Shown here piece after piece: positions 9,301 to 17,700 of a DNA stretch of 23,049 bases. The stretch is from contig DYKH01000071.1 of assembly GCA_020722685.1 (NCBI GenBank), positions 3,820-26,868 on the forward strand. Direction: 5' to 3'. The notes under the pieces were generated by a model. That model was not told where the DNA came from. It did not search any database and saw only the letters and a list, made by a program, of their open reading frames with translations. Position 1 is the stretch's first letter, and every line of letters begins with the position of its first letter. The DNA comes from Caldithrix sp. GTDB taxonomy: Bacteria > KSB1 > UBA2214 > DYKH01. Made by a program: the position numbers and the translations under genes.

Positions 9301-10529
9301 ATATGGGTGACACATTGCGGCGGAATCTGAGTCTCACGGAAAATCCGAGCGAAATTGCCAAGATATCCGGCAAGCTGCTCAACAGCGAGGCGCAGCCCAT
9401 GACCGGCGTGGCGATCAAAATTGTGAGCAGCGAAACCCAGATCATTTACTCGGACATGTACGGCGCTTTTATCTCCGATATCTTAGAGACCGGCAAAGCG
9501 TACACACTCCAGCCCATGGTCTCCAAGCGTTTTTTTGTGCCACCGCAAAGGACCTACAATCCTTTGAACGCTAATCAAACCGACCAAAATTTTGTCGGGG
9601 GATTTTACGGCGATGCCAGCGGCAATGAGCTGATCAGCTCCTATGATGGCTCGTTGCTGCTACGGGTGAAGGCAGAGCAGGACGTAGCGCCATACTACAA
9701 GACCATGCCGCGCGACTCGATCGCCGCAGACGTGAGCGGCAATCGAGAAGTGAGCGCTTTTGACGCTTCGCTTATTTTTCGCTACTCGGCAGGCTTGATC
9801 GACAAGTTCCCGGTTGATCACACTAGCCTACTTAAATTCGAGTATAAGGACTCCACAGCCAGGCTGCTGGCGCTGGAAATTCTTGAGCCTTCTTCAGAAT
9901 ACATAAACGCCAGTCTAACTATCGACAAAGCCGACGAATTGTATTCCGGCGAGTTCGCTATCAGCTACGAGGCCGCGGCGCTGGAATTCGTGTCTCTGTC
10001 ACCCGGCCGGATTACCCGAGATGCACAGTTGCATTATACTGATCAAGAGGGGAGGCTTAAGATCGCTTTGGCCTCAGCCGCGCCTTTGGAAGGAAACGGC
10101 TCGCTATTGCAGCTTTCCTTTAGACTCAAGAATCCTACTAATCCCGTCGCACCTGTGATTCGGATTGCCCGAGCGGAGTTGGATGAGAATCTAATTCCGG
10201 TCAAGATTGCCGACGGCCTGACACAGAAGATTTCCACTTTTCAATTATTCGAAAATTATCCTAATCCATTCAACTCCTCCACAGTCATTCGCTACGCGCT
10301 GCCCAACACGGGAGAAAACGTTCGGTCCTATCACGTAGACATTGCCATATACAATATCTTGGGCCAGAGAGTGACGACGCTGGTATCAGGCCAACAACCG
10401 GCAGGATTGCACACGATCAAGTGGGATGCGGATGATGATCTGGGACAGAAGGTTCCCAGTGGGGTCTATTTTTACAAAATCGTGGCGGGTGATTTTCAGA
10501 GAAGTAGAAAGCTATTGTTGATTCGGTAG
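6348..10529 (+). CDS. Giant secreted dockerin-bearing multidomain protein with T9SS-type sorting domain
   Basis: 1393 residues; ATG preceded by GGAAGTGGAAG. Residues 1-20 are a signal peptide (IFA|T). Domain order: two Fn3/Ig-like modules (~22-105 and ~108-335, the latter with FRWDPVPGVPFYHLIL and FSWSAVTKATAYQVLL); a PEGA-like module (~338-420); about eight CarboxypepD_reg-like Ig modules of ~82 residues (423-1080), each with a G-x-V start, a D-x-x-G-x-F turn and an AEKSGF-like strand; a two-loop dockerin (1087-1155); a cohesin-like domain (~1160-1290); and a C-terminal domain (1297-1393) with FENYPNPFNSSTVIRYALP, IYNILGQRV, GLHTIKWD and SGVYFYK, the type A T9SS tail. No catalytic domain is seen, so it is a structural or adaptor protein at the cell surface. 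It is probably cotranscribed with the upstream barrel gene and ends 37 bp before the convergent PIN gene. The dockerin could bind the cohesin-like modules of the 2698-aa protein or fold onto its own neighbouring domain. Confidence 0.88.
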   Translation: MKRILFIMTGLLGYASQIFATGITLTQVPTGLSRSTSTITITWQEPIVGKLKFGTTSGLYSKESNASGTGKLTFVPQDEGMPPGVYYCIIASGNLTSAEFKVFIESTLAATMQSPQNNSVINTTSPTFRWDPVPGVPFYHLILSDREVVLREDANGELVLQGGNMTWQVITPNTSVVYGEPDPSGFFAQFNAIPPPLMAGFEYNWVVLNNYNNHPAYSSTVQAGVSGFHLDLNLTITAPVQITPQANAAIGDADILFSWSAVTKATAYQVLLSETREQDGSESSYLIWRPITTETSIELPARMLLRAGRYFWRVIAIDEAGRGVSSETRHFTYNVPLGKLHIQTYRYNRAALPRTEIVITPEDGSTEISRLLTTDSGVLDNDVQPGTYRILASKEGYADTSTTAKVQAGEVVNVSLILRDLRQSISGTVIDQSGQKLSGATVTLDEFTKSIHKTTLSDGSGAFNISLTSGQWYIYADKSGYSNSDTLSVNLQFGEQKKLPANLKLTEKSAHLTGKVTTTGGIPILNAKVVGLKGEASFSTSTDHNGLFTLDLLSGDWQVYAEKSGFVRSAARSITLSRGETLTLTPDLTLSANAALVTGFVQSELKAIEGALVQAIPLAGQTVTAICDPKGSFILSLPAGDYLLRAFAKNYVAQDELYISLSEKQTISGVGLFMTQANAYIRGSVKNGGVPIAGAIVTCEVATDTTHPDGSFQLDVLPGLYEVQAFHKGFLSPTMQKVQVGKGESKEGVNFAMGNSAGVVEGSVTSAGKPVPLAWITAIAGTKRYQGQTGTDGSFWLTLPAGIWDLSAGKTGFEEKKLTGVALNAGQTVVGADFALISTQSVLRGAISDSKNRKVKNAFVEVVGTGVVGTTDRFGNYGIALNPGSYQVIAKKTGYLQQKSTFSLSANETKILNFTLPIKAVVTGIISDPAARPLDKVQVTAVGKDTLRAISDFAGEYTIFFTGGSYQLTADQLGYAANGFSFTANMGDTLRRNLSLTENPSEIAKISGKLLNSEAQPMTGVAIKIVSSETQIIYSDMYGAFISDILETGKAYTLQPMVSKRFFVPPQRTYNPLNANQTDQNFVGGFYGDASGNELISSYDGSLLLRVKAEQDVAPYYKTMPRDSIAADVSGNREVSAFDASLIFRYSAGLIDKFPVDHTSLLKFEYKDSTARLLALEILEPSSEYINASLTIDKADELYSGEFAISYEAAALEFVSLSPGRITRDAQLHYTDQEGRLKIALASAAPLEGNGSLLQLSFRLKNPTNPVAPVIRIARAELDENLIPVKIADGLTQKISTFQLFENYPNPFNSSTVIRYALPNTGENVRSYHVDIAIYNILGQRVTTLVSGQQPAGLHTIKWDADDDLGQKVPSGVYFYKIVAGDFQRSRKLLLIR
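7614..9341 (+). repeat. Protein-level tandem array of ~82-residue CarboxypepD_reg-like modules
   Basis: Within the 1393-aa protein, residues 423-998 repeat a module with starts near 423, 509, 593, 676, 757, 840 and 919, and a further one near 1003. Shared marks are an opening such as ISGTVIDQSG or LTGKVTTTG, a central turn like SDGSGAF or TDGSF, a 'PAG/PGSY' strand, and a closing GY or GF followed by NLKL-like strands. The copies differ strongly at DNA level, so the duplications are old. Such Ig-like chains form stalks that hold functional domains away from the membrane. Confidence 0.7.
9606..9812 (+). other. Dockerin-type calcium-binding dyad
   Basis: Residues 1087-1155 of the 1393-aa protein contain two F-hand loops, DASGNELISSYD (1089-1100) and DVSGNREVSAFD (1128-1139). 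Both keep the dockerin spacing D1-x-S3-x-N5-x-x-[IV]8-x-x-x-D12, and each is followed by a hydrophobic helix start, GSLLLR or ASLIFRYSAG. The loops lie 39 residues apart, within the range of dockerin repeats. Dockerins bind cohesins with high affinity when calcium is present. Confidence 0.8.
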
Positions 10530-10566
10530 GCTGGAAATGACTTGGAAAAGAAAGAGAAAAGACGAG

Positions 10567-11067
10567 TTATCGGAGAATTTCTTCTTTACCCTTTATGAAC
10601 ATGCCGGGTTCGTTCTTTTCAATCTCAGTCATGATTGAACGTACTTCGTCTTTGGTACAATGGCGGGCTTTCCAAAGCCGCCGCAGTACAAGGATGAGGT
10701 CGAGGGACGGCATACGATTAGCTTTACAATAATTGTGCGCGCGCTTGTCATTCGTAAGCAGCTTGCTGCCTGCTCGTTTTATGCAGACGGCGATGCTCTC
10801 CCTTTCTCCGGCATTCAGCGAGCCCGGCAAGGTGTTCATCAGGCTCTTTTCTTCAGGTGTGAGACTTACGGAGTAAAATCGAGTTCCGCTAGCTAAATCA
10901 TCAATAATCGGCTGTAAAAAATCGAGACCCTTTTGCAGGCCAAGCTTGATCTCGTTTATAACGCCAGACACAAGATGCAAAGAATCGGTCTCGGTTGCTG
11001 TAAACAATAGGTCAACTCGCCGAATACGCGCAAAAGTCGAGAGGATGCTTGTATCGACAACGATCAT
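10567..11067 (-). CDS. PIN-domain toxin ribonuclease (DUF3368-like)
   Basis: 166 residues from ATG 11067, which overlaps the TGA of the antitoxin gene in an ATGA, the usual coupled arrangement; the frame is open further upstream but only inside the antitoxin. The PIN-fold acids are visible: Asp5 in VVDTSIL, Glu39 in INEIK, Glu88 in NAGERESIAVC and Asp107 in LLTNDKRAHNYC. PIN toxins are Mg-dependent endoribonucleases that cut tRNA, rRNA or mRNA to halt growth until the antitoxin is restored. The length fits the DUF3368 group that pairs with UPF0175 antitoxins. The gene converges on the 1393-aa gene, with 37 bp between stop codons and no clear terminator. Confidence 0.87.
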   Translation of the reverse strand: MIVVDTSILSTFARIRRVDLLFTATETDSLHLVSGVINEIKLGLQKGLDFLQPIIDDLASGTRFYSVSLTPEEKSLMNTLPGSLNAGERESIAVCIKRAGSKLLTNDKRAHNYCKANRMPSLDLILVLRRLWKARHCTKDEVRSIMTEIEKNEPGMFIKGKEEILR

Positions 11068-11378
11068 TTGGATTCGCCGAAGAAGAGTGCGATGTCCTTG
11101 TCCATCATTTCTGGAGACTCGGCCTCGACCACAATGGGGATGTGGCGCTCGCACAAAACCTCTTGAAACTGCCAGCGGTCGGTCCCGGCAATCTCAGCAG
11201 CGCGGCCGAGGGACACCTCATCGCTTCTAAACAAATCGATCGCCAGCTCCAGGCGCAAAGGTTTGTTGTTCAGCAGAAGGTTACGGATGGCATCGGAGAT
11301 GACCTCATCTCGACTTTGATAAAGGCCCGTCCGAACCAAGGCGTCGATTTCTTTATCAACAAGTACTGGATGACTCAT
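11064..11378 (-). CDS. UPF0175-family antitoxin
   Basis: 104 residues from ATG 11378 with a weak GGAA ahead. The C-terminal part, LRLELAIDLFRSDEVSLGRAA followed by EIAGTDRWQFQEVLCERHIPIVV (41-84), is the UPF0175 signature with its small helix-turn-helix. The first ~38 residues (DKEIDALVRTGLYQSRDEVISDAIRNLLL) look like a ribbon-helix-helix DNA-binding segment, as in CopG/ParD antitoxins. The protein would neutralise the PIN toxin encoded by the overlapping downstream gene and repress the shared promoter. The pair lies in the reverse orientation between the two giant surface-protein genes, which are otherwise all plus strand, suggesting later insertion. Confidence 0.85.
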   Translation of the reverse strand: MSHPVLVDKEIDALVRTGLYQSRDEVISDAIRNLLLNNKPLRLELAIDLFRSDEVSLGRAAEIAGTDRWQFQEVLCERHIPIVVEAESPEMMDKDIALFFGESK

Positions 11379-11431
11379 GTTTGTTCCAATCTTGACTTGG
11401 CTATCTTATCACCATGCAGTTTGCACGAACC

Positions 11432-11460
11432 AAAATAGCAAAATTCTTTATAAAAATCAA
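11432..11460 (-). promoter_or_regulatory. Candidate promoter of the UPF0175/PIN operon
   Basis: On the minus strand TTGATT (11460-11455) and TATTTT (11437-11432) are separated by 17 bp, about 54 bp upstream of the antitoxin ATG. A short inverted repeat, TTTTGC and GCAAA with a 13-nt spacer, overlaps the -10 region and could be an operator for antitoxin autoregulation. This rests on pattern matching alone. Confidence 0.4.
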
Positions 11461-11715
11461 CCTGACTTTTACTCTGGATTATTCGGCTCCAGAACCTAAG
11501 GGAAGAACGTAGGTTGAAATCCAATGCGGGAACTTGAAAAAGCCGGAGATCGACTGTGACATGCGCAACTCATCCTGGACTCAAGCTTTACTCAGTTCAC
11601 CTTGCCAGCATTCATCCCTAAGAATTCATCAGACCGACGAAGGACTTTGGCTTGATATATAGTGGCCGCCACCAATCGATTCAAGCTGTTGTAGTTCACC
11701 TTCTCTTGATAAAGT
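11461..11715. other. Intergenic leader upstream of the multi-cohesin gene
   Basis: This stretch is non-coding as far as I can see and separates the divergent toxin-antitoxin operon from the 2698-aa gene. It contains a small hairpin, AACCTA (11493-11498) and TAGGTT (11510-11515) with an 11-nt loop, and a promoter-like GATATATAG about 50 bp before the start codon. No Shine-Dalgarno sequence precedes ATG 11716, unlike most other genes here. Confidence 0.4.
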
Positions 11716-14700
11716 ATGAAAACCATGAACACTCATCGACTCACAATTCTAAGCTTTTTACTCTTAGCCACTATCGCCCCGGCCCTTGCCATCGATGTCA
11801 CCATTCCCGACATCAGCGTGCCGGCGGAAAAATCCTTCACCTTGGCTATAGCCACGACAGATGTGACCGGCAGTAAAATCTTTTCCTTGGACTTTAGGAT
11901 CATTTACGATCCCGCCATTTTGACTGCCACCAGTGTCAGTTCTGCCGGCACGCTCATGGCGGACTGGGGAAATCCCACCGTCAACATCGGCGCCGGCGAG
12001 GTACGAGTGAGCTCGGGTGGCACCACAGCCTTGACCGGTAGCGGTACGTTGTGCAAAATTGTTTTTCGTGTGCCGGACAATGCGCCTGTTGGGGCCAAGT
12101 GCTCCATAGCTTTCGCCGCTTTTATGTTTAACGAAGGTAATCCCCCGGCCGCGGTGCACAACGGAACCTTCACGGTCATTCTCGATACCAGTCCTCCTGT
12201 CTTTATCAGCGGCCCGACGGCCGGATCCATCACTTCCCGTTCGGCGGTTATTTCTTGGACTACGGATGAGCCAAGCACCAGTGTTCTAGACTTTGGCGAG
12301 ACGACCAGCTACGGTCAAAAGCTGACCGATAACACTCTGGTCACCAACCACGCCATGACCATCACGGGATTGAAGGCGAGCCAGACTCTGCACTACCGCG
12401 CCGCCAGCACCGACAAGCTCGGCAACGGCCCGGCCCTCAGCGCCGATAAGACCTTCCGCACCAACGATCTCGTGGTCTCCTTGCCGGATGTAGCGCTCGA
12501 TCCCGGCGCCTCGCTCACTGTGCCCATAACCACCACCGACTTGACCGGCCAAAATATCCAATCGGTGCAAATGACCATCACTTTCGATGCCAATCTGCTC
12601 ACGGTAAATGGCGTCAGCACGGATGGCACCATTATCACCACCTGGCCGGCGCCGGCTTATTCCCTGAGCGCCGGTAGGATCGAGATTTCTCTCAACGGGC
12701 CGTCGGCGCTGGCCGGCAGCGGCGTTTTGGCCAAGCTGCAATTCACCATTGCTGCCGATGTCGCCATCGGTCGTAAAACCGCACTCACCTTCGCCCAATT
12801 TGCATTTAATGCCGGTGACCCTCCGGCCACCACCCGCGACGGCAGCTTCACAGTCAAGGATACCCAAGCACCAGTGATCACCGCCGGACCGGAAGTTACC
12901 AATATTACTTCTTCCGGTGCGACCATCATCTGGACTACCAACGAAAAAGCCACCAGCAAGGTTGAATACGGCAAAACCACTGACTATGGCTTTGTCGAAA
13001 CCAGCGCCACGCGGGAAGGCGAGCATCGGATGAGCCTCTCCGGCTTGGACGCGGAGACTCTGTATCATTTTCGCGTCAGCAGCAAGGACTCGAGCGGCAA
13101 TGGTCCGGCTGTGAGCACAGACCTTTCCTTCACCACGGTGAAGGGCGGCGACATCATCGTCCGCATTCCCGACGCCACGGCCGGCATCGGCAGCTCCTTT
13201 ACTATTCCCGTCGAAGTGACGGATTTGACCGGCAAGGGCGTCTTTTCTTTCTCCGCCGTTGTGCAGTATGATAGAACGTTGTTAGAGTTCGTCAGCGCCA
13301 ATCAGACAGCAACTATTTCTGCCGCTTGGAACAATCTTGCATTTGACACCATCGACGGCCAAGTCTTGCTCACCAGCAGCGGAACCGTCCCACTGAGCGG
13401 CAGCGGCGCTTTGGCGAACCTGAGCTTCAAGGTCAAAAACGGCATCTTCAATGCAGATACCGAAGTCCGTTTGGCGCGATTCATCCTGAATTCCGGCCAG
13501 CCGGAAGTTTCCACTAAAGCCGGTACGGTGACGATTACCGGCAATCCGGATCAAGCGCCTCCCAGAATCGTTTATGGCCCAATCGTGGATCAACTATCCA
13601 CCAATTCCGCTCGCGTCTTCTGGTACACCGACGAGCCGGCGACCAGCAAGATCGAATATGGAACGACAGGCAGCTACGGTAGCGTCCTAGACAATCCTGC
13701 GCTGGCGACCTATCACAGTTTGACTATGAATAATCTCACCGCCGGCACCGGCTACCATCTTCGCGCGCTGTCCGCAGACGCACGGGGCAACGGGCCGACC
13801 GCAAGCTCCGATCTATCCTTCTCCGCCCTCAGCACCAACGGCGTAGCCGTCACCGTTCCAGAGGTAACCTTTCCGGCCGGCAGTTCCTTCGAGCTGCCCA
13901 TCCATGTCGGCAATCTTTCCGGCTTGGCCGTCTACTCAGCTTATCTGGTGATCGTCTACGACGAGCAAACCCTGATCGCCAAAAGCGTCAGCACGGCCGG
14001 CACGCTCACCGCAGATTGGGGCGATCCGGTTTTCACCATCACCCCGGGGCGCGTGGTGATTGCTATGGGCGGCATCAAAGCGCTGACCAATAGCGGCAAG
14101 CTGGTCAAGCTGACATTCGATGTGAATGCTCAGGCCGTCGAAGGCGTACAAACGCCCATTGTTTTGGATCGCTTCACTTTTAACGAAGGCAATCCGGTCG
14201 CCGTCCTTTCCAATGGATGGCTGAGTATCAAGGACATCAGTGTTCCGGTGATTCAAAAAGGGCCGGTCGCCTTTGCCCTCACGCCCAACTCAGCCAGCAT
14301 CCTCTGGGCGACCAATGAGCCGACCACCGCCACTATTGACTTTGGGACGTCCACTTCCTACAGCGAAAGTAAGAGTCGCAGTTCGCTCAGTTCCGGCCAT
14401 CTTTTGGTTCTTTCCGGACTGGAAGAAAGGACTTTGTATCACTACCAAATTTCTTCAGCCGATGCCAGTGGCAATGGACCGGCATTGAGCGGAGATCAAT
14501 CATTCATTACGCCTGCGGAAAGAATTCTGTCACTTTCTGCACCCAATCTTTCCGCAGGCCCGGGAACATCGATCCAAATACCCATAGATGCAAGCGACGT
14601 CTCTGGCATGGGCATCACTTCCATTGGCTTTGATGTGATCGTCGATCCTGCCTTGCTCACCTTCAACCGGCTGGAAGCACAGGGGACGCTGGTGGAAGGC

Positions 14701-17700
14701 TGGTCAGGATTGAATGCCCAAGTCTCAGGCGGCAAAGTTGCTCTATCCCTGTCCGGCCCCACAGCTCTATGGGGTGCCGGCACGCTGATCAAGCTGGTCT
14801 TTGATATTCCGCCGACTGCTGCCATCGGAGCAAAATCGCCTTTGCAAATAACCAATCTCTCGGTCAACAATGTGCCGGTCAGCGCGGAGCTTACCAACGG
14901 TCAGGTGCTCATCAAAGACTTGGTGCCGCCGCAGATTACCGACGGGCCTTACGTCAGCTCCATCACCGCCACCTCGGCGGAGATTTTCTGGTTCACTGAC
15001 GAGCCCGCTAGCAGCACCGTACAATACGGCCTCTCTACAGCTTTAGGACAAGCTGCAAGCTCGGCAGCTTACCTTAAAGAGCATCGCGTTCTGCTCAATG
15101 ACCTCGTTCCCAACTCGGTCTATTATTTCCGCGCCGCTTGCTCGGATTCTTTTGGTAACGGGCCAAGCCTGAGCGAGATTTCCTCTTTCCACACTCCGGC
15201 AATACAAGAGGTTTCGATTTCTCTGCCCGACACCAGCGGCGATGCCGGTCAAGAGCTACTCCTGCCTATCCGGATGAGCGACCTAACTGGTCAAGGCATC
15301 AAGGCAGTCGCTCTGTCGCTGCTTGCAGATGCCCAAATAGTACAATTTCTCGGTGCGACGCATACCGGTGGTTTGGCCGGAGGCTGGAATCCGCCCAACG
15401 TGCAGGTTTCTGACAGCAGTCTAAAAATCTCATTCTCCGGCGAAACGCCGCTTGCAGGAGCCGGTTCGTTGTTGTTTGTACAGTTGCGCATCAAAGGAAC
15501 GGCCGTGCCTGGTTCCACCACTCCGCTCATTTTCAGCGAAGCAAAACTCAATGACGGCAATCCGCCGCTAACCACCCGCAACGGTATCATCCGGGTTGCG
15601 GACCACCGCGCCCCAACGATAACTTCCGGACCGTTTGCTACGGAAATCGGGGCAAACTCTGCTACCATTGTTTGGTACACGGATGAAATCAGCAATAGCT
15701 CGGTAGAGTACGGCACAACGACGAATTATGGCAAGGTGATCGCCGAACCTAACTTGGTGAAAGAGCATCGCGTTACCTTGCCGGGACTGCGGGCATCGAC
15801 GATCTATCATTTCCGCGTCAGCTCGACCGATTCCTCGGGCAATGGTCCGACGACAGGCGAAGACAACACTTTTACCACCTCCCCGGAGGTGGGGATTCAC
15901 GTCGCATTGGCCGATTCTGCCGGCGATGCCGGCCAGACGATATTGCTTCCAATTTCCGTGTCTGACGTGAGCGGACAGGCCATTCGAAAATTTTCTTTCG
16001 AGCTGCTGTACGATCCAGCCGTCTTGGCCATTCAAGACGCGGTCATCGCGAACAGTCTAACCGCAAACTGGAACCCGCCGCAATTCGCCGCCACGGAAAA
16101 CCGTTTTTCGTTTTCCGCAAACGGAGAAACGGACCTTACCGGCTCCGGCGTCTTGCTGTTTCTGAAAATAAGAATTCTAGAAACGGCTCCTCTCGGCTCC
16201 ACCTCCTTGCTGGCGTTCACGCAGTTTGTTTTTAATGAAGGCAGTCCGGCCGCTATTACCAGCAGCGGCAGCATTAGGGTTCAAGACCACCAACCACCGC
16301 TCATCATTTCGGGACCCTTTGTGGATTCCATCACCCCGATTGCGGCCAACTTGTATTGGAAAACCAGCGAACCCAGCAAAGGTCTCATCGAGTACGGTCT
16401 CAGCACCGGCTATGGAGATTCCCTCAAAGACGATCGGCTAATAAGCGAACACCGAATTACCTTCACAGACCTTCTTCCAGCCACTTTGTACCATTATCGC
16501 ATCGGCAGTACGGATTCGCTGGGAAACGGGCCAAGCTGGAGCGCCGACGCCTCTTTCACCACCGCGACCATTCCGGGCATTTATGTTGCCCTGCCGGATA
16601 CCGTCGCAGGAGCCGGAACAAGCATTGACTTGCCCATCCGCGTGCAGGACGTCACCGCTGCGCAATTGCTGTCCATCGATTTGACGGTGTTTTACGATCC
16701 CCAAATTGTTCGCTTCTCCGGCGCTACTTCTGTAGGCACGTTGACCGCCGGATGGGGTGAGCCGACCGTCACTCTTGCAGAAAAATCACTGCGGGTGCAA
16801 ATTTCCGGCGCCACTGCCCTGGCGGGAGCCGGCATCTTACTGCGGCTGATCGGCCAAGTGCAGCCCAACGGAGGCGTCGGGAACAAGAGCTCGCTCATTT
16901 TCATCCAGTGCACCGCCAACAACGGCGCCGTGAGTGTCGTGACAAAGAACGGCTCGGTGAGAATCATCGACATCACACCACCTTCTTTCGTCCGTCTTCC
17001 GTCGGTTGCTGAGACTTTTTACAATGGCGCACGGCTACAATGGGAATCAAACGAAAAAACGACGGGACGAATCGAATACGGTGAGACCACCAGCTACGGA
17101 ACGAACGTACAAGAGCCGCAACTGTCCAGGGTTCACGACTTTCTGCTGACCGGATTAAAGTCGGGCACGCTGTATCACGCTCGTGTCGGATTGGTAGATA
17201 GCAGCGGCAACGGCCCGGTGTTCAGCGAAGATCTCGCCTTCAACACCGCTTCCGGCGATATTGCGGTCAGCCTGCCGGACACCTCTGCGGGGGTCGGCAG
17301 TCTATTTTGGTTGCCTATTAGGGTTCCGAATCTAACCGGATTGGATGTCAAGCGGGCTGAATTCAAGCTGGCTTACAATTCGCAAATCCTCACCGGCCTG
17401 GGGGCGACCACTGAAGGCACCATCGCCGCCAAATGGGGCCAGCCGACCTTTTCCGATAGTCGCGGCCAAATCCAAATTGTGATGAGCGGATCGGAAGCGC
17501 TCAACGGCGCCGGCACGCTGGTGTTCATCGGCTTCCAGGTGGCTTACAATGCCGCTGTCGGCGCGAGCACTCAATTGGTCTTATCGGAATTCAAATTCAA
17601 CGGCAACGCGCTCCTTCCCGTGTCCACGTCAGGAGGACTCGTCACTATTGAGGAAGGCAGTTTGGAAAACGCGGTTACAGTTACCCTGCCCGTACAGACG

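Noticed and set aside
12286..13068. 260-aa minus-strand open frame with Gly-rich translation
   Set aside because: Antisense shadow of the cohesin-Fn3 repeats; similar shadows recur with the repeat period, as expected from codon bias.
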